Positions 35,256 to 45,219 of a DNA stretch of 64,000 bases are shown here, one piece after another; position 1 is the first letter of the stretch, and each line of letters begins with the position of its first letter. The position numbers and the translations under genes are program-made. The notes beneath the pieces were generated by a model. That model did no database searches. It was not told where the DNA came from and saw only the letters and a list, made by a program, of their open reading frames with translations. Origin of the DNA: Granulibacter bethesdensis (lineage in GTDB: Bacteria; Pseudomonadota; Alphaproteobacteria; Acetobacterales; Acetobacteraceae); assembly GCF_001889545.1 (NCBI RefSeq), contig NZ_CP018194.1:1772501-1836500 (forward strand), read 5' to 3'.

Positions 35256-36773
35256 TCAGAAGACCGACTGGAAACCGCCGAGTTCGACCAGCACCGATTT
35301 GATGCGGGTATAATGGCCCAGCGTCACCAGACCGTTTTCCCGCCCGACGCCGGACTGTTTGTAGCCGCCAACCGGCATCTCCGCCGGAGAGCCGCCCCAG
35401 GTGTTGATCCAGCAGATGCCCGCGTCCAGACGGTGAATGACACGATGCGCCCGGCTGAGCGATTCCGTCACGACACCGGCCGCCAGACCATACTCGGTAG
35501 CATTGGCGCGGGTGATCACCTCCTCCTCATCCCGGAAAGACAACAGGCTCAGCACCGGGCCGAAAATCTCCTCCCGCACAATGGCCATGTCGTCCCGGCA
35601 ATCCCCGAACACGGTCGGCAGCACATAGGCTCCGCGAGAGAATTCCGCTTCCTGTGGCGCTCCACCGCCCGCAAGCAGGGTCGCGCCCTCCGCCACACCG
35701 CGCGCGATGCAGGACAGCACCTTGTCCCGATGCGGGAAGCTCGCCAGCGGGCCGAACACCGTCGCAGGGTCCTCAGGGTGGCCCGGACGGATCTTTGCAA
35801 CGCGTGCCAGCAGTTTTTCCCGGAAAGCAGGCAGAACGCTTTCCTGCACGAAAACGCGGGTACCGTTGGTGCAGACCTGCCCGGAGGAATAGAAATTCGC
35901 CATCACCGCAATATCGGCAGCCCGATCCAGATCGGCATCCTCGAACACCAGCAGCGGGGATTTGCCGCCCAGCTCCATCGTCACTTCCTTGAGCGAGGAC
36001 GATCCGGCCAGCGCCATGACCTTCTTTCCGGTCTCAACCCCGCCGGTGAAGGAGATTTTCTCGATCACCGGATGCGCCGTCAGCATCGCACCAACATCAC
36101 CGCGACCCTGCACCACGTTGAACACGCCATCCGGCAGCCCGGCCTCGGTATAGATTTTCGCCAGTTCGATCACCGTCAGCGGCGTGATCTCGCTGGGTTT
36201 GAAAATCATCGCATTGCCCGCCGCCAGGGCCGGAGCAGATTTCCACAGCGCGATCTGCACCGGGTAGTTCCATGCGCCGATCCCGGCCACCACACCCAGC
36301 GGCTCCCGTCGCGTATAGGCGAACTGGGTCGCGTTGAGCGGAATCTGCTCACCCTCGATCGCCTGCGCCAGCCCGGCGTAATATTCCAGCACATCCGCAC
36401 CGGTCACAATGTCCACCGTACTGGTTTCGCTGAACGGCTTGCCGGTGTCTTTCGTTTCCAGCCTTGCGAGCACGTCGTTTCGGGCCCGCAAAATATCCAC
36501 CGCCCGACGCAGAATCCGTCCACGCTCGATACCTGTCATGGCCGCCCAGATGCGCTGCCCTTCCTGAGCACTCGCCACGGCACGGGCAATGTCAGCTTCA
36601 GTGGCAGCGGTGATCTGCGCCAGAACGCTGCCATCTGCCGGATTGACCGAGGTAAAAACCTCCCCTGCGCCAGCCTCAACCCGGCCATGAATATACAATC
36701 CCGGCGTCAGGGAATCGGGAACATGAGCCTCCTGTAACGCAACCTGAGATGTGGGAGGAGTGGAAATGGTCAT
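35256..36773 (-). CDS. betB: Betaine aldehyde dehydrogenase
   Basis: The 505-residue protein is an NAD(P)-dependent aldehyde dehydrogenase. Landmarks are [20 protein letters not shown] near residue 160, [11 protein letters not shown] near 240, the active-site Glu in [11 protein letters not shown], and the catalytic Cys in [13 protein letters not shown]. The N-terminal 15 residues extend a little beyond the usual start. It converts betaine aldehyde to glycine betaine, an osmoprotectant. A palindromic site lies about 70 bases upstream of the ATG, so repression by the BetI protein coded next door is likely. Confidence 0.93.
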   Translation of the reverse strand: MTISTPPTSQVALQEAHVPDSLTPGLYIHGRVEAGAGEVFTSVNPADGSVLAQITAATEADIARAVASAQEGQRIWAAMTGIERGRILRRAVDILRARNDVLARLETKDTGKPFSETSTVDIVTGADVLEYYAGLAQAIEGEQIPLNATQFAYTRREPLGVVAGIGAWNYPVQIALWKSAPALAAGNAMIFKPSEITPLTVIELAKIYTEAGLPDGVFNVVQGRGDVGAMLTAHPVIEKISFTGGVETGKKVMALAGSSSLKEVTMELGGKSPLLVFEDADLDRAADIAVMANFYSSGQVCTNGTRVFVQESVLPAFREKLLARVAKIRPGHPEDPATVFGPLASFPHRDKVLSCIARGVAEGATLLAGGGAPQEAEFSRGAYVLPTVFGDCRDDMAIVREEIFGPVLSLLSFRDEEEVITRANATEYGLAAGVVTESLSRAHRVIHRLDAGICWINTWGGSPAEMPVGGYKQSGVGRENGLVTLGHYTRIKSVLVELGGFQSVF

Positions 36774-36842
36774 GATCGGGATGTCCTTGCACGCGCCTCA
36801 GCCGGGGTGGGAGCCTTGATTCTGCAAGACTATTTAGTTTAA

Positions 36843-36860
36843 ATTGAACGATCATTCAAT
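36843..36860. promoter_or_regulatory. BetI-like operator palindrome
   Basis: ATTGAACGATCATTCAAT is an inverted repeat with one mismatched pair. It fits TetR-type sites and resembles the known BetI box (TTGA ... TTCAA). It lies about 70 bases before the betB start, in the region expected for a promoter. Confidence 0.6.
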
Positions 36861-37108
36861 AAAAAATGCGTTCTTGTTCCTGATTATCAATCAAAAGCGG
36901 CTTTGATTTATTGGTCATGAAATTTTAAGTTGACATAGAGGCATCCTCTATGAAAAAAACAGTCATCTGATGAAGAATTAACTAAACCTAAAGTTAAGAA
37001 CGATAGCTGAATTTGATCCTATACGTCTATTACTAGAGTAGCCAATAATGACTTAGGGTTAATCAGAGTTAAGTAAGTATTGATATGTTAATACCTAAAA
37101 TAGGTGGA

Positions 37109-37183
37109 TGGTGTGTCGGCAACTGAAGGATATTTCAGTATCCGACTAGATGTTAAGCCTGAGATTATGGGCGCGACACACCA
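37109..37183. other. Ten-base-pair inverted repeat, possible structured RNA
   Basis: TGGTGTGTCG at 37109-37118 is the exact reverse complement of CGACACACCA at 37174-37183. The enclosed 55 bases contain CTGAA-GGATAT-TTCAG and the competing GGATA-TTTCAG-TATCC. The length resembles a tRNA, but there is no T-loop sequence. It might be a small RNA, attenuator or insertion-sequence relic. Confidence 0.4.
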
Positions 37184-37232
37184 CACTCTATTTACCTTGC
37201 ACAGTAATATTCGGGTATTACCTGAATATTAC

Positions 37233-37817
37233 CTATAAATTTGCTGCAAGCTGTAAGTCTATATAATCAAAAGCAACCTGAATATTTTCCTCATTAATCT
37301 GTCCGGCAAGAGTGGCCCGCAGCCATAATCCGTCAATCAGCGCCGCCAACCCCTGGGCGGAACGATGCGCCTGATCCCTCATCTGCACACGCAGGAACTG
37401 GGTCCGCAACAAACGATAGAGATACCATGCATTGATCTGCTGCAACCTCCGCAGATGCGGCTGATGCATGGAGGATGACCAGAAAGCCAGCCATGCCTTG
37501 GCCGCGGCGGCGCTGGTCTGTGTGCCGTCAAAATTACCCTCGACAATGGCACGCAGCAGGACACGGGGCGTATCATCCACAGCCGCTTTCCGCCTGGCCC
37601 GCATGGCTGCGAACAAATCCGCCAGAATCTGGCGCATCGCCGCCTCCAGCAAGGCCTCCTTGTCCTGGAAATAATGGGCGATGATACCGGTGGAAACCCC
37701 TGCGATCCGGGCTATCCTGGCCACGGTCGTATCACTCAGCCCCACCTCGTCAATCGATTGCAGCGTGGCACGGATCAGTTGGGCGCGACGGATCGGTTGC
37801 ATGCCCACTTTAGGCAT
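37233..37817 (-). CDS. betI: TetR-family repressor of choline genes
   Basis: The 194-residue protein is a BetI-type regulator. It starts MPKVGMQPIRRAQLIRATLQ, has the TetR helix-turn-helix (DTTVARIARIAGVSTGIIAH, YFQDKEALLEAA) and a C-terminal ligand domain (AWLAFWSSSMHQPHLRRLQQ). BetI represses the choline operon and is released by choline. The gene lies first in the betI-betB-betA order, but a 459-base AT-rich region separates it from betB. The operator site in that region is the probable target. Confidence 0.9.
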   Translation of the reverse strand: MPKVGMQPIRRAQLIRATLQSIDEVGLSDTTVARIARIAGVSTGIIAHYFQDKEALLEAAMRQILADLFAAMRARRKAAVDDTPRVLLRAIVEGNFDGTQTSAAAAKAWLAFWSSSMHQPHLRRLQQINAWYLYRLLRTQFLRVQMRDQAHRSAQGLAALIDGLWLRATLAGQINEENIQVAFDYIDLQLAANL

Positions 37818-37850
37818 TACTTCCCTCCCCTGCGCCTGTTAACCACCCCA

Positions 37851-39218
37851 TCACTGCGGACGGTGCCTCTGGGCCATCAGCGCCTGCATGCCGTTGCGCA
37901 TCAATCCCTTCTGACCCAGCTTGCTGAACTGCTTCATCATCTGACTCATATCATCGAACTGCTTCAGCAGACGGTTAACATCCTGCACCTGCACGCCAGC
38001 CCCGGCGGCAATGCGCTTTTTGCGGCTGGCTTTGATGATGTCCGGGTTACGGCGCTCCTTCACCGTCATGGAGCTGATGATCGCTGCCTGACGCTTCAGG
38101 ATCGACGTATCGATATTGGCGTTCTCAATCTGCTGTTTGAATTTTCCCAGCCCCGGCAACATCCCCATGATGGAGGACAAACTACCCATCCGGGAAATCT
38201 GTTTCAGCTGTTTTGCGTAATCTTCCAGCGTGAAGCGCCCCTTGAGCATCTTCATCGCCATTTCCTCGGCCTCGGCCTCGTCGATGGTCTCGGCGGCCTT
38301 TTCGACCAATCCGGCTACGTCCCCGAGGCCCAGAATACGGCCCGCCACACGCTCCGGATGGAAATCCTCCAGTGCATCCAGCTTCTCGCCAGAGCCGGTC
38401 AGCTTGATTGGCGCGCCGGTCACCGCCCGCATGGACAGGGCGGCGCCGCCGCGCGCATCGCCATCCATCCGCGTCATAACGATACCAGTCACGCCCACTG
38501 CCTCATTGAAGGCACGGGCCGTGTTGACCGCGTCCTGACCAGTCATGGCATCGACCACCAGCAGGGTTTCCGACGGGTTGGTCTCGGCGCGGATCGCCTT
38601 GACCTCCTCCATCAGTTCCTCATCAATGGCGAGGCGGCCGGCAGTGTCGAGGATCACAATGTCATAGACCTCGCGCCGCCCCGTCTCCATGGCGCGACGG
38701 GCGATCTCCACCGGAGTCTGGCCCTGAATAATCGGCAGGGAGGCAACCCCTGCCTGCTCCGCCAGCTGCTGCAGCTGAAGCTGAGCCGCCGGACGCTGAG
38801 TATCAAGGCTGGCCAGCAGCACGCGCCGCCGTTCCTTTTTCGCCATACGCAGCGCCAGCTTGCCGCTGGTGGTGGTCTTGCCGGAGCCTTGCAGACCCAC
38901 CATCAGCACCGGCACGGGCGCCACTGCATTCAGGTTCAGCGGTACCGCACCCGCACCGCCCAGTTGTTCGATCAGCGCATCATGCACGATCTTCATCACC
39001 TGCTGGCCGGGCGCCACGCTGTCGATAACTTCCGCACCCGCTGCACGCTCCCGCACCGAGGCAATGAAATCCTTCACCACCGACAGTGCGACGTCGGCAT
39101 CCAGCATGGCCAGCCGCACTTCGCGCAGCGCCTCCGCCACATCGGCTTCGTTCAGCGCGCCACGGCCACGCAGCTTGTCGAAAACGCCAGTGAGCTTGCC
39201 CGAAAGTGTGTCGAACAT
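37851..39218 (-). CDS. ffh: Signal recognition particle protein Ffh
   Basis: The 455-residue GTPase has the N domain (MFDTLSGKLTGVFDKLRGRG), the G1 motif GLQGSGKTTTSGKLAL near residue 105, the DTAGR motif (VILDTAGRLAIDEELM), TGQDAVNTARAF, and a Met-rich M domain (ISRMGSLSSIMGMLPGLGKF and FDDMSQMMKQFSKLG). It binds signal sequences at the ribosome and delivers them to the inner membrane with 4.5S RNA. No rpsP neighbour is present. The short gap to betI (33 bases) suggests only proximity, not function. Confidence 0.96.
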   Translation of the reverse strand: MFDTLSGKLTGVFDKLRGRGALNEADVAEALREVRLAMLDADVALSVVKDFIASVRERAAGAEVIDSVAPGQQVMKIVHDALIEQLGGAGAVPLNLNAVAPVPVLMVGLQGSGKTTTSGKLALRMAKKERRRVLLASLDTQRPAAQLQLQQLAEQAGVASLPIIQGQTPVEIARRAMETGRREVYDIVILDTAGRLAIDEELMEEVKAIRAETNPSETLLVVDAMTGQDAVNTARAFNEAVGVTGIVMTRMDGDARGGAALSMRAVTGAPIKLTGSGEKLDALEDFHPERVAGRILGLGDVAGLVEKAAETIDEAEAEEMAMKMLKGRFTLEDYAKQLKQISRMGSLSSIMGMLPGLGKFKQQIENANIDTSILKRQAAIISSMTVKERRNPDIIKASRKKRIAAGAGVQVQDVNRLLKQFDDMSQMMKQFSKLGQKGLMRNGMQALMAQRHRPQ

Positions 39219-39495
39219 AACGCAAACCCTTGATCCATCAGGAACAGGGGGTGTGCGGCTGGGCAGCCCCGTATGTCAAGCGCGTTCACCACCTGCTAAC
39301 TGTGCAAGCCAAGCTCCATAATAAATGCACACCATCTTTGAAAAAGAATTCTCTCACTTAAACGATTGTATCAATTATATAATAATTAATTACCAAGTTA
39401 TAATTATGATAAAATCAAAATATTCCACAAAATTCACTATCATTTTACTTTTATAAATTTCTAATAGGCTATCATTCATTTTAAAGTTTAGACTA

Positions 39496-41262
39496 ATGGT
39501 GGCATGGATTGGAGTTGACCTATCCAATAGCAATTGGAACACAGGTGATAACTGGCAAGGAGGCAGCCCCCCTTGCTCTTATCAAAGTGCGATGTTTCAG
39601 AATGGAGCCACTGCTTTCCTGTCGAGTAACCACAATATCGAAGATATCTCGATCTCCGGAACGGTCACAATCGCCTCTGACGGGCATACGCTGCACAATG
39701 ACAATGCCCGGCTTTTACTGGCAGGCAGATCGGTGCTGGTACTGGATAATATCCATCTGGTCACGCAGACGACAACCATTTCCTCCGGTCAGGCCACCAT
39801 CCGTCTTCAGGGGGCTCAACTGGAAATTGAGTATGGCAGCCACATGCCAGCCACGCTGGATTTTCAGGATCGACATAATGCGGATGGCAGCGTTTCCGGC
39901 AGCACGGTGATGGTCAATTCCAAAGGCGCGAAAACCAATATGTTCGCGTCAATCACCAACCTGACCACCCGTGACACCATCATCCTGACCAATGCGCCGA
40001 CAAACGGCTCCCGGATATATCTTCAGGCCAACATGGATGAAAGCTACTCACTGATAGAGCAAGTACCGGAATGGGATGGACAGACCTCCATCCTGTGCAG
40101 CCATGTGACGCTTGCTGCAGGGCTAGCCGCCAATAATTTTACCTCTCTCAACCAGAACGGAACACTGGAGCTAGGCTGCTTCCTGGCAGGCAGTATGATC
40201 AGCACGCCAGAAGGCGAAAAGCCAGTCGAAACCATTGATCCAGGCCACACCATTCTCGCCCTCGAAAACAGCCAATCTGTTGCACACAAGGTCATCTGGT
40301 CAGGGATGGCAACCGCACATGTGAATCAGGAACTGCCCGATGAGCAGGCCGGATATCCGGTACGGATCAGAAAAGACGCCATCAGCGATCATGTGCCATC
40401 CAAGGACATGCTGATCACCCCTGATCACTGCCTGTATCTGGACGGTTATTTCATCCCGGCCAATCTGCTGGTGAACGGACGTACGATTTTTTATGATCGT
40501 TCTTTTATGTCCTATCAATATTACCATATCGAAACAGAAAAACATGCGATCATCAGCGCGGACGGGGTACTGACGGAAACCTACCTGGATACCGGCAATC
40601 GCAGGCAGTTCAGCCCCTTCAGCACGGAGCAGACCAGCGGGAACGTCACCATGTTCGGAGGCCGGAAATCGAACTGGACCGAGGATGCCGCTGCAAAACT
40701 GGCAGTGACACCCGATCTTGTGGAGCCAGTGTTCCGCCGTATCGAAGCACGCGCCACCCGATTTGCTCCACCTCCCCGCTACGATATCAGCATGGATCGA
40801 TGCCTTCAGCTCAGGACGCAGGATGGTCAGATGCTCCGTCAGGTACAGGAGGTCAATGACAGAGTGCTGTTTCTGGTTCCTGCCGGAGTGAATACCGTGC
40901 GTATTCTCTCCAACGCCTCCCGCTCCTGTGACGTAACGGGACCATTTCTGGATGATCGCCGCAACCTCGGGGTACTGATCGGTGAAGCCATCCTGTATGA
41001 TTCCGGGGCAACCCACATCCTGAACATCCATCTGGAGCAGGAATGGCTGGAGGGATGGCATGATCTTCCCCCCCGTGATGCATCCGCCGGAGCATCTTCA
41101 GGCCAGCGCTGGACCAATGGCAATGCGCTACTGCTACTGCCAGTGGGGAAACGTCAGGATGGAGACATTGGTCTGTTGTCATTGCAGGTTCTGGCCGGAG
41201 GCCCCTACATCATCGAAACCGCGGCTGAGGATAGACCGGTCAACATCGCCGCGTCAGCCTGA
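39496..41262 (+). CDS. Hint-domain protein with beta-rich N-terminal region
   Basis: The 588-residue protein has no signal peptide. Residues 1-225 are beta-strand-rich (VAWIGVDLSNSNWNTGDNWQ; SISGTVTIASDGHTLHNDNA), a probable beta-helix. A Hint domain (Hint_2-type) begins at Cys228 in CFLAGSMISTPEGEKPVETI, with TPDH at 308-311 and DTGNR after VLTETYL. The last 150 residues (SRSCDVTGPFLDDRRNLGVL, LQVLAGGPYII) form a module shared with the protein at 21951. Hint domains cleave or self-process proteins. The AT-rich upstream region (39330-39495) resembles those of the adhesin genes. Function is unknown. Confidence 0.8.
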   Translation: MVAWIGVDLSNSNWNTGDNWQGGSPPCSYQSAMFQNGATAFLSSNHNIEDISISGTVTIASDGHTLHNDNARLLLAGRSVLVLDNIHLVTQTTTISSGQATIRLQGAQLEIEYGSHMPATLDFQDRHNADGSVSGSTVMVNSKGAKTNMFASITNLTTRDTIILTNAPTNGSRIYLQANMDESYSLIEQVPEWDGQTSILCSHVTLAAGLAANNFTSLNQNGTLELGCFLAGSMISTPEGEKPVETIDPGHTILALENSQSVAHKVIWSGMATAHVNQELPDEQAGYPVRIRKDAISDHVPSKDMLITPDHCLYLDGYFIPANLLVNGRTIFYDRSFMSYQYYHIETEKHAIISADGVLTETYLDTGNRRQFSPFSTEQTSGNVTMFGGRKSNWTEDAAAKLAVTPDLVEPVFRRIEARATRFAPPPRYDISMDRCLQLRTQDGQMLRQVQEVNDRVLFLVPAGVNTVRILSNASRSCDVTGPFLDDRRNLGVLIGEAILYDSGATHILNIHLEQEWLEGWHDLPPRDASAGASSGQRWTNGNALLLLPVGKRQDGDIGLLSLQVLAGGPYIIETAAEDRPVNIAASA

Positions 41263-41282
41263 CCACATACGTATCAGGACCG

Positions 41283-42386
41283 TCAGGAAGCAACCCTGCT
41301 CGCTAATGGCCATGCGAAATCCGGAATTGCCTGAGAAGCGGCCAGCAGATGCTCGGCCGCCTGTGCGGCCCTTTCGTATTCTATCTCCTCCGCTGATCGC
41401 GTGTCATACCAGGCCCATTGTGCCATGCGATAACGGGCTGCCTCCGCCAGTTCGGCATCCTCATGACTGCGCCAGAGCTGCATCAAACGGTCTGCTGCCT
41501 GACGGTTGCCGCCGGCACGGGCGATCTCCCCTGCCACGACGTCCTGTGCGAAGGCATCGTCCGGAGCCAGCAATCTGGCCCGATCAAGCGCGGCAGAGGC
41601 TGCTTTCAACCAGAATTTCGCACAAAGACCACGCGCCAGTTCCAGCCAGAAAACCGGACTTTTCCGCCGCCCGGCCCGGAAAGCACGGCGGAAAGCCGCA
41701 TGATCAAACTGGCCCAGCACAAGATCCATCGCCAGCATCGGCAGCACCCTTGCCTGCTGAAGCGCCCGGAACATGTGATGCCCGCAGAAGCGCAATGGCA
41801 GCGGCGTCAGGTCATGATACATCAGGATGGCCCGCACATGCGGCCGGTCCTCGCTATCCGGATCGTAAAGGATGGTGCCGCGCTGTAACCGACCGATCAG
41901 CCGCATCCGATCCTGACGGAAAGCAATTCCCTCCGCTTCCCGCCGCCAGCGCCAGTCCTGCGGCATCAGGGCCGGATCGATGGAGAATTGGGGGGCCACC
42001 GCCACCAGATCGTCCAGCGCCAGACTTTCCGCAAAATTGATGGCCGCATAGCCGCCCATGCTGCCGCCATAGCCGACCCGGCGCCGACCGTGCGTGGCGG
42101 CCAGTACCGCGTCGATCAATTCGGTGATCTCGTCCTGCTGATACCAGTCATTGGCGGCTGGTTTAATGGCGATGACATCCAGCCCGCGATGGGTAAAGAA
42201 AGTCTCCCCGGTCACGGGGGCCTCCATATCCGGCTGTGGCAACCAGGTTTCGAAAAACACGACCACTGGTCCATCCGGCACCACCACCTCCGCATCGGCA
42301 GGCAGAAAACGGGCCAGATAATGCGCACCCCGGAAAATCTCCCGGGCACTCTGATCCGATAAGGAAGCAGAAGAAGGCTGTGTCAT
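41283..42386 (-). CDS. Alpha/beta-hydrolase-like protein with helical repeat C-terminus
   Basis: The 367-residue protein has a hydrolase-type nucleophile elbow, GYGGSMGGYAAINFAE, near residue 110, with Ser in GGSMGG. The preceding VVVFFETWLPQPD and the FFTHRGLDVIAIKPAANDWY segments fit the fold. GHHMFRAL near residue 210 could supply the catalytic His. The last 130 residues are helical with an AAAALDRARLLAPDDAFAQD-like TPR pattern. The substrate is unknown. Similar proteins occur near capsule or glycan genes, but this neighbourhood offers no such clue. It converges on the Hint gene. Confidence 0.65.
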   Translation of the reverse strand: MTQPSSASLSDQSAREIFRGAHYLARFLPADAEVVVPDGPVVVFFETWLPQPDMEAPVTGETFFTHRGLDVIAIKPAANDWYQQDEITELIDAVLAATHGRRRVGYGGSMGGYAAINFAESLALDDLVAVAPQFSIDPALMPQDWRWRREAEGIAFRQDRMRLIGRLQRGTILYDPDSEDRPHVRAILMYHDLTPLPLRFCGHHMFRALQQARVLPMLAMDLVLGQFDHAAFRRAFRAGRRKSPVFWLELARGLCAKFWLKAASAALDRARLLAPDDAFAQDVVAGEIARAGGNRQAADRLMQLWRSHEDAELAEAARYRMAQWAWYDTRSAEEIEYERAAQAAEHLLAASQAIPDFAWPLASRVAS

Positions 42387-42463
42387 AAGGCGATCATTGC
42401 CAAAGCCCTGATCCGGCGCAAGTCATGGCGCAGAGGATGGGAACAGGCCGCCCCCTGACGCAG

Positions 42464-42496
42464 AACGCCCCCGGAAGAAAACCTTCCGGGGGCGTT
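42464..42496. terminator. Long perfect hairpin behind infC
   Basis: AACGCCCCCGGAAG and CTTCCGGGGGCGTT form a 14-base perfect stem with a five-base loop. It lies 33 bases after the infC stop. No strong U tract follows on the minus strand, so it could be a terminator, a 3'-end protecting structure, or both. Confidence 0.55.
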
Positions 42497-42529
42497 ACGC
42501 ATCCATCACATCGCGTCAAACCGGACAGG

Positions 42530-43066
42530 TCAGCGCGGCGCGAGCACCATGACCATCTGCCGGTTTTCCATTTTCGGCATCTGCTCGACCTTGGTTTCCG
42601 CGTCCAGCTCCTCACGGATACGCTGGAGCACACGGGCACCGAGTTCCTGATGCGCCATTTCGCGACCACGGAACCGGAGCGTCACCTTCACCTTGTCGCC
42701 TTCCGAGATGAAGCTGCGCATCGCCCGCATCTTCACCTGGTAGTCGTTTTCATCGATGTTGGGACGGACCTTGATTTCCTTGATCTCGATGACTTTCTGG
42801 CGCTTGCGGGCCTCGTTTTTCTTTTTCTGCTGTTCATATTTGAACTTGCCGTAGTCGAGGATCTTGACGACCGGCGGCTCGGCGTTCGGGCTGATTTCCA
42901 GCAGATCGAGACCAACAGCATAGGCGCGGATCAGCGCGTCACGCGCGCTCATCACCCCCTGCATCTCTCCATCCTGATCGATGAGGCGCACCTGCGGAAC
43001 GCGGATTTCCTCATTTACACGGGGCCCGTCGCGATTAGGCGGTGCGGGCAAGGGCGGCCTGGCTAT
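42530..43066 (-). CDS. infC: Translation initiation factor IF-3
   Basis: The 178-residue product has the IF-3 N domain ([40 protein letters not shown]) and C domain ([32 protein letters not shown]). IF-3 checks the start codon and start tRNA on the 30S subunit. A start at the TTG at 43051 lacks a ribosome site. In the same frame an ATA at 43066-43064 follows AGGAG by six bases and gives a protein starting [14 protein letters not shown], which looks like the family start. A rare start codon is known for infC and serves self-regulation. It follows thrS after 224 bases. Confidence 0.93.
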   Translation of the reverse strand: MARPPLPAPPNRDGPRVNEEIRVPQVRLIDQDGEMQGVMSARDALIRAYAVGLDLLEISPNAEPPVVKILDYGKFKYEQQKKKNEARKRQKVIEIKEIKVRPNIDENDYQVKMRAMRSFISEGDKVKVTLRFRGREMAHQELGARVLQRIREELDAETKVEQMPKMENRQMVMVLAPR

Positions 43067-43231
43067 GGATCTCTCCTGTATCTGTTATCACGAATGCCCC
43101 GCCGCCACGGCTGCCTGGAAAGCAACCGAAAACAGACGGGGTTTTACAATGGCTCTATTTGCCCCTCAAGCCGGCGATGATCAAGGGCAAAGACAGGAAT
43201 GACAGCCCAGCCCCTGCATCAGGACGACGAT

Positions 43232-43283
43232 CCTGCTGTTTCGGCCTGCTGTTTCGGCCTGCTGTTTCGGCCTGCTTTTCCGG
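43232..43283. repeat. Four tandem 13-base repeats between thrS and infC
   Basis: CCTGCTGTTTCGG occurs three times without a break (43232-43270) and is followed by a fourth, altered unit (CCTGCTTTTCCGG). The array begins seven bases after the thrS stop and lies in the long leader or spacer of infC. Confidence 0.85.
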
Positions 43284-43290
43284 ATCGGGG

Positions 43291-45219
43291 TTACTGGCGC
43301 AGATCGGGCGGGGTCGCCTCCGCGGCGAGGGCTGCGATCGCCTCATCCAGCGCCATCACCTGCTGTTCCTGAGAGCCCAGACGACGCAGTGCCACCTGAC
43401 GCTGCTCGGCCTCACGCCGTCCCACCACCAGAATAACCGGCACATGGGCCAGGCTGTGTTCGCGGATCTTGGCATTGATCTTCTCATTGCGCAGATCCGC
43501 CTCCGCCCAGGTGACACCGGCGCGTTTCAGGGCCGTCACCACCTCCATCGCATATTCATTCGCATCGGAGACGATCGGCGCCACCACCACCGGCACCGGC
43601 GCCAGCCAGAGCGGGAAGCGGCCCGCATATTGCTCAATCAGAATGCCGATGAAACGCTCGAAACTGCCCAGAATGGCCCGGTGCAGCATCACGGGTCGAC
43701 GGCGGGAGCCATCCTCGGCCACATATTCCGCGTCCAGACGTTCCGGCAGCACGTAATCGACCTGCAACGTGCCGCACTGCCAGTCCCGCCCGATGGCGTC
43801 ACGCAGCACGAATTCCAGCTTCGGGCCATAGAACGCGCCTTCACCCGGATTCAATTCATACTCCACCCCGGCCAGACGGCAGGCTTCACGCAGTTCGTGC
43901 TCGGCACGGTCCCAGTCTTCGTCCTTGCCGGCGCGGCTCTCCGGACGATCGGCGAATTTCACGCGGAAACTGTCGAAGCCGAGATCACGATACACCGAGG
44001 CCAGCATCGCCACGAAATCCGCGGTTTCCTTGGCGATCTGCTCCGGCATGCAGAAAATATGCGCGTCATCCTGCGTGAAGGAACGCACCCGCATGATCCC
44101 GTGCAGCGCACCGGACGGCTCGTAACGATGGCAGGCCCCGAATTCCGCCATGCGCAGCGGCAGTTCCTTGTAGCTGCGCAGGCCATGACGGAAAATCTGC
44201 ACATGGCACGGGCAGTTCATCGGCTTCAGGGCGAGGGTCTTTTCCTCATCCTCCACCGTGGCGATGAACATATGCTCCCGGTATTTGTCCCAGTGACCGG
44301 ACTCCTCCCACAGGCTGCGATCCACCAGCTGCGGTGTACGGACTTCCTCATACCCCGCCTCGATCTGACGGCGACGCATGTAGTTTTCCAGCGCCCGATA
44401 CAGCCGCCAGCCTTTCTTGTGCCAGAAGATCGAGCCGACAGCCTCTTCCTGAATGTGGAACAGGTCCATTTCCTTGCCCAGACGGCGATGGTCGCGGCGT
44501 TCCGCTTCCTCAAGCTGGTGCAGATAAGCATCCAGCTCCTTCTGATCGCGCCATGCGGTGCCGTAGATACGGCTGAGCATCGCGTTGCGGTGATCGCCAC
44601 GCCAGTACGCGCCCGCCACCTTCATCAGACGGAAAGCAGGGCCAATATCCCCGGTGCTGCGCATATGTGGACCACGGCACAGATCCAGCCACTCGCCCTG
44701 ACGATACACCGTGATCGTCTCGGTATCCGGCAGATCCTGAATCAACTGGGCCTTGTATTTCTCGCCCTTGTCCTGAAAGAACCGGATCGCCTCCTGACGG
44801 TCCCACACGTCGCGTTCAAACGGAGCGTTGCGGGCGATGATCTCCCGCATTTTCGCTTCGATGGCAGGCAGGTCTTCCGGCGTGAAGGGCTCGTTGCGCG
44901 CGAAATCGTAGTAGAAACCGTTTTCGATCGACGGACCGATGGTCACCTGCGTACCTGGGAACAACTCCTGCACCGCCTCCGCCAGCACATGGGCAGCATC
45001 GTGGCGGATCATCTCCAGCGCGGCCTCATCCTTACGGGTGACGAACACCACCTGCGCATCAGCCTCAATGGCGCGGGACAGGTCCATCATCTGGCCGTCC
45101 ACCTTCATCGCCAGAGCCGCACGCGCCAGACCGGGACCGATATCGGCCGCGATCGTAGTGCCCGTCACCGGCGCATCATAGTGGCGCACGGAGCCGTCGG
45201 GCAGGGTGATCGCTGGCAT
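43291..45219 (-). CDS. thrS: Threonyl-tRNA synthetase
   Basis: The 642-residue enzyme has the TGS domain ([20 protein letters not shown]), the editing domain with the [17 protein letters not shown] segment and later [14 protein letters not shown], and the class II core: motif 2 ([21 protein letters not shown]), NCPCHVQIF with the zinc Cys, and motif 3 ([15 protein letters not shown]), then the anticodon-binding domain. It charges tRNA-Thr. The longer frame to 45261 lacks homology, so MPAITL is the start. It shares its direction with infC, as in many bacteria. Confidence 0.97.
   Translation of the reverse strand: MPAITLPDGSVRHYDAPVTGTTIAADIGPGLARAALAMKVDGQMMDLSRAIEADAQVVFVTRKDEAALEMIRHDAAHVLAEAVQELFPGTQVTIGPSIENGFYYDFARNEPFTPEDLPAIEAKMREIIARNAPFERDVWDRQEAIRFFQDKGEKYKAQLIQDLPDTETITVYRQGEWLDLCRGPHMRSTGDIGPAFRLMKVAGAYWRGDHRNAMLSRIYGTAWRDQKELDAYLHQLEEAERRDHRRLGKEMDLFHIQEEAVGSIFWHKKGWRLYRALENYMRRRQIEAGYEEVRTPQLVDRSLWEESGHWDKYREHMFIATVEDEEKTLALKPMNCPCHVQIFRHGLRSYKELPLRMAEFGACHRYEPSGALHGIMRVRSFTQDDAHIFCMPEQIAKETADFVAMLASVYRDLGFDSFRVKFADRPESRAGKDEDWDRAEHELREACRLAGVEYELNPGEGAFYGPKLEFVLRDAIGRDWQCGTLQVDYVLPERLDAEYVAEDGSRRRPVMLHRAILGSFERFIGILIEQYAGRFPLWLAPVPVVVAPIVSDANEYAMEVVTALKRAGVTWAEADLRNEKINAKIREHSLAHVPVILVVGRREAEQRQVALRRLGSQEQQVMALDEAIAALAAEATPPDLRQ

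Larger units (their letters stand above)
36774..37232. other. AT-rich betI-betB intergenic region
   Basis: This 459-base gap contains the BetI-like operator (36843-36860), a long inverted repeat (37109-37183), and short TATTACCT repeats near 37210-37232. No coding frame of note is present. Such a long gap between betI and betB is unusual, since the genes are often adjacent. Confidence 0.55.

Noticed and set aside
37109-37183. tRNA gene
   Set aside because: Length and a CCA-like end fit, but the T-loop sequence and a normal D-arm are absent and the outer stem has ten pairs instead of seven.
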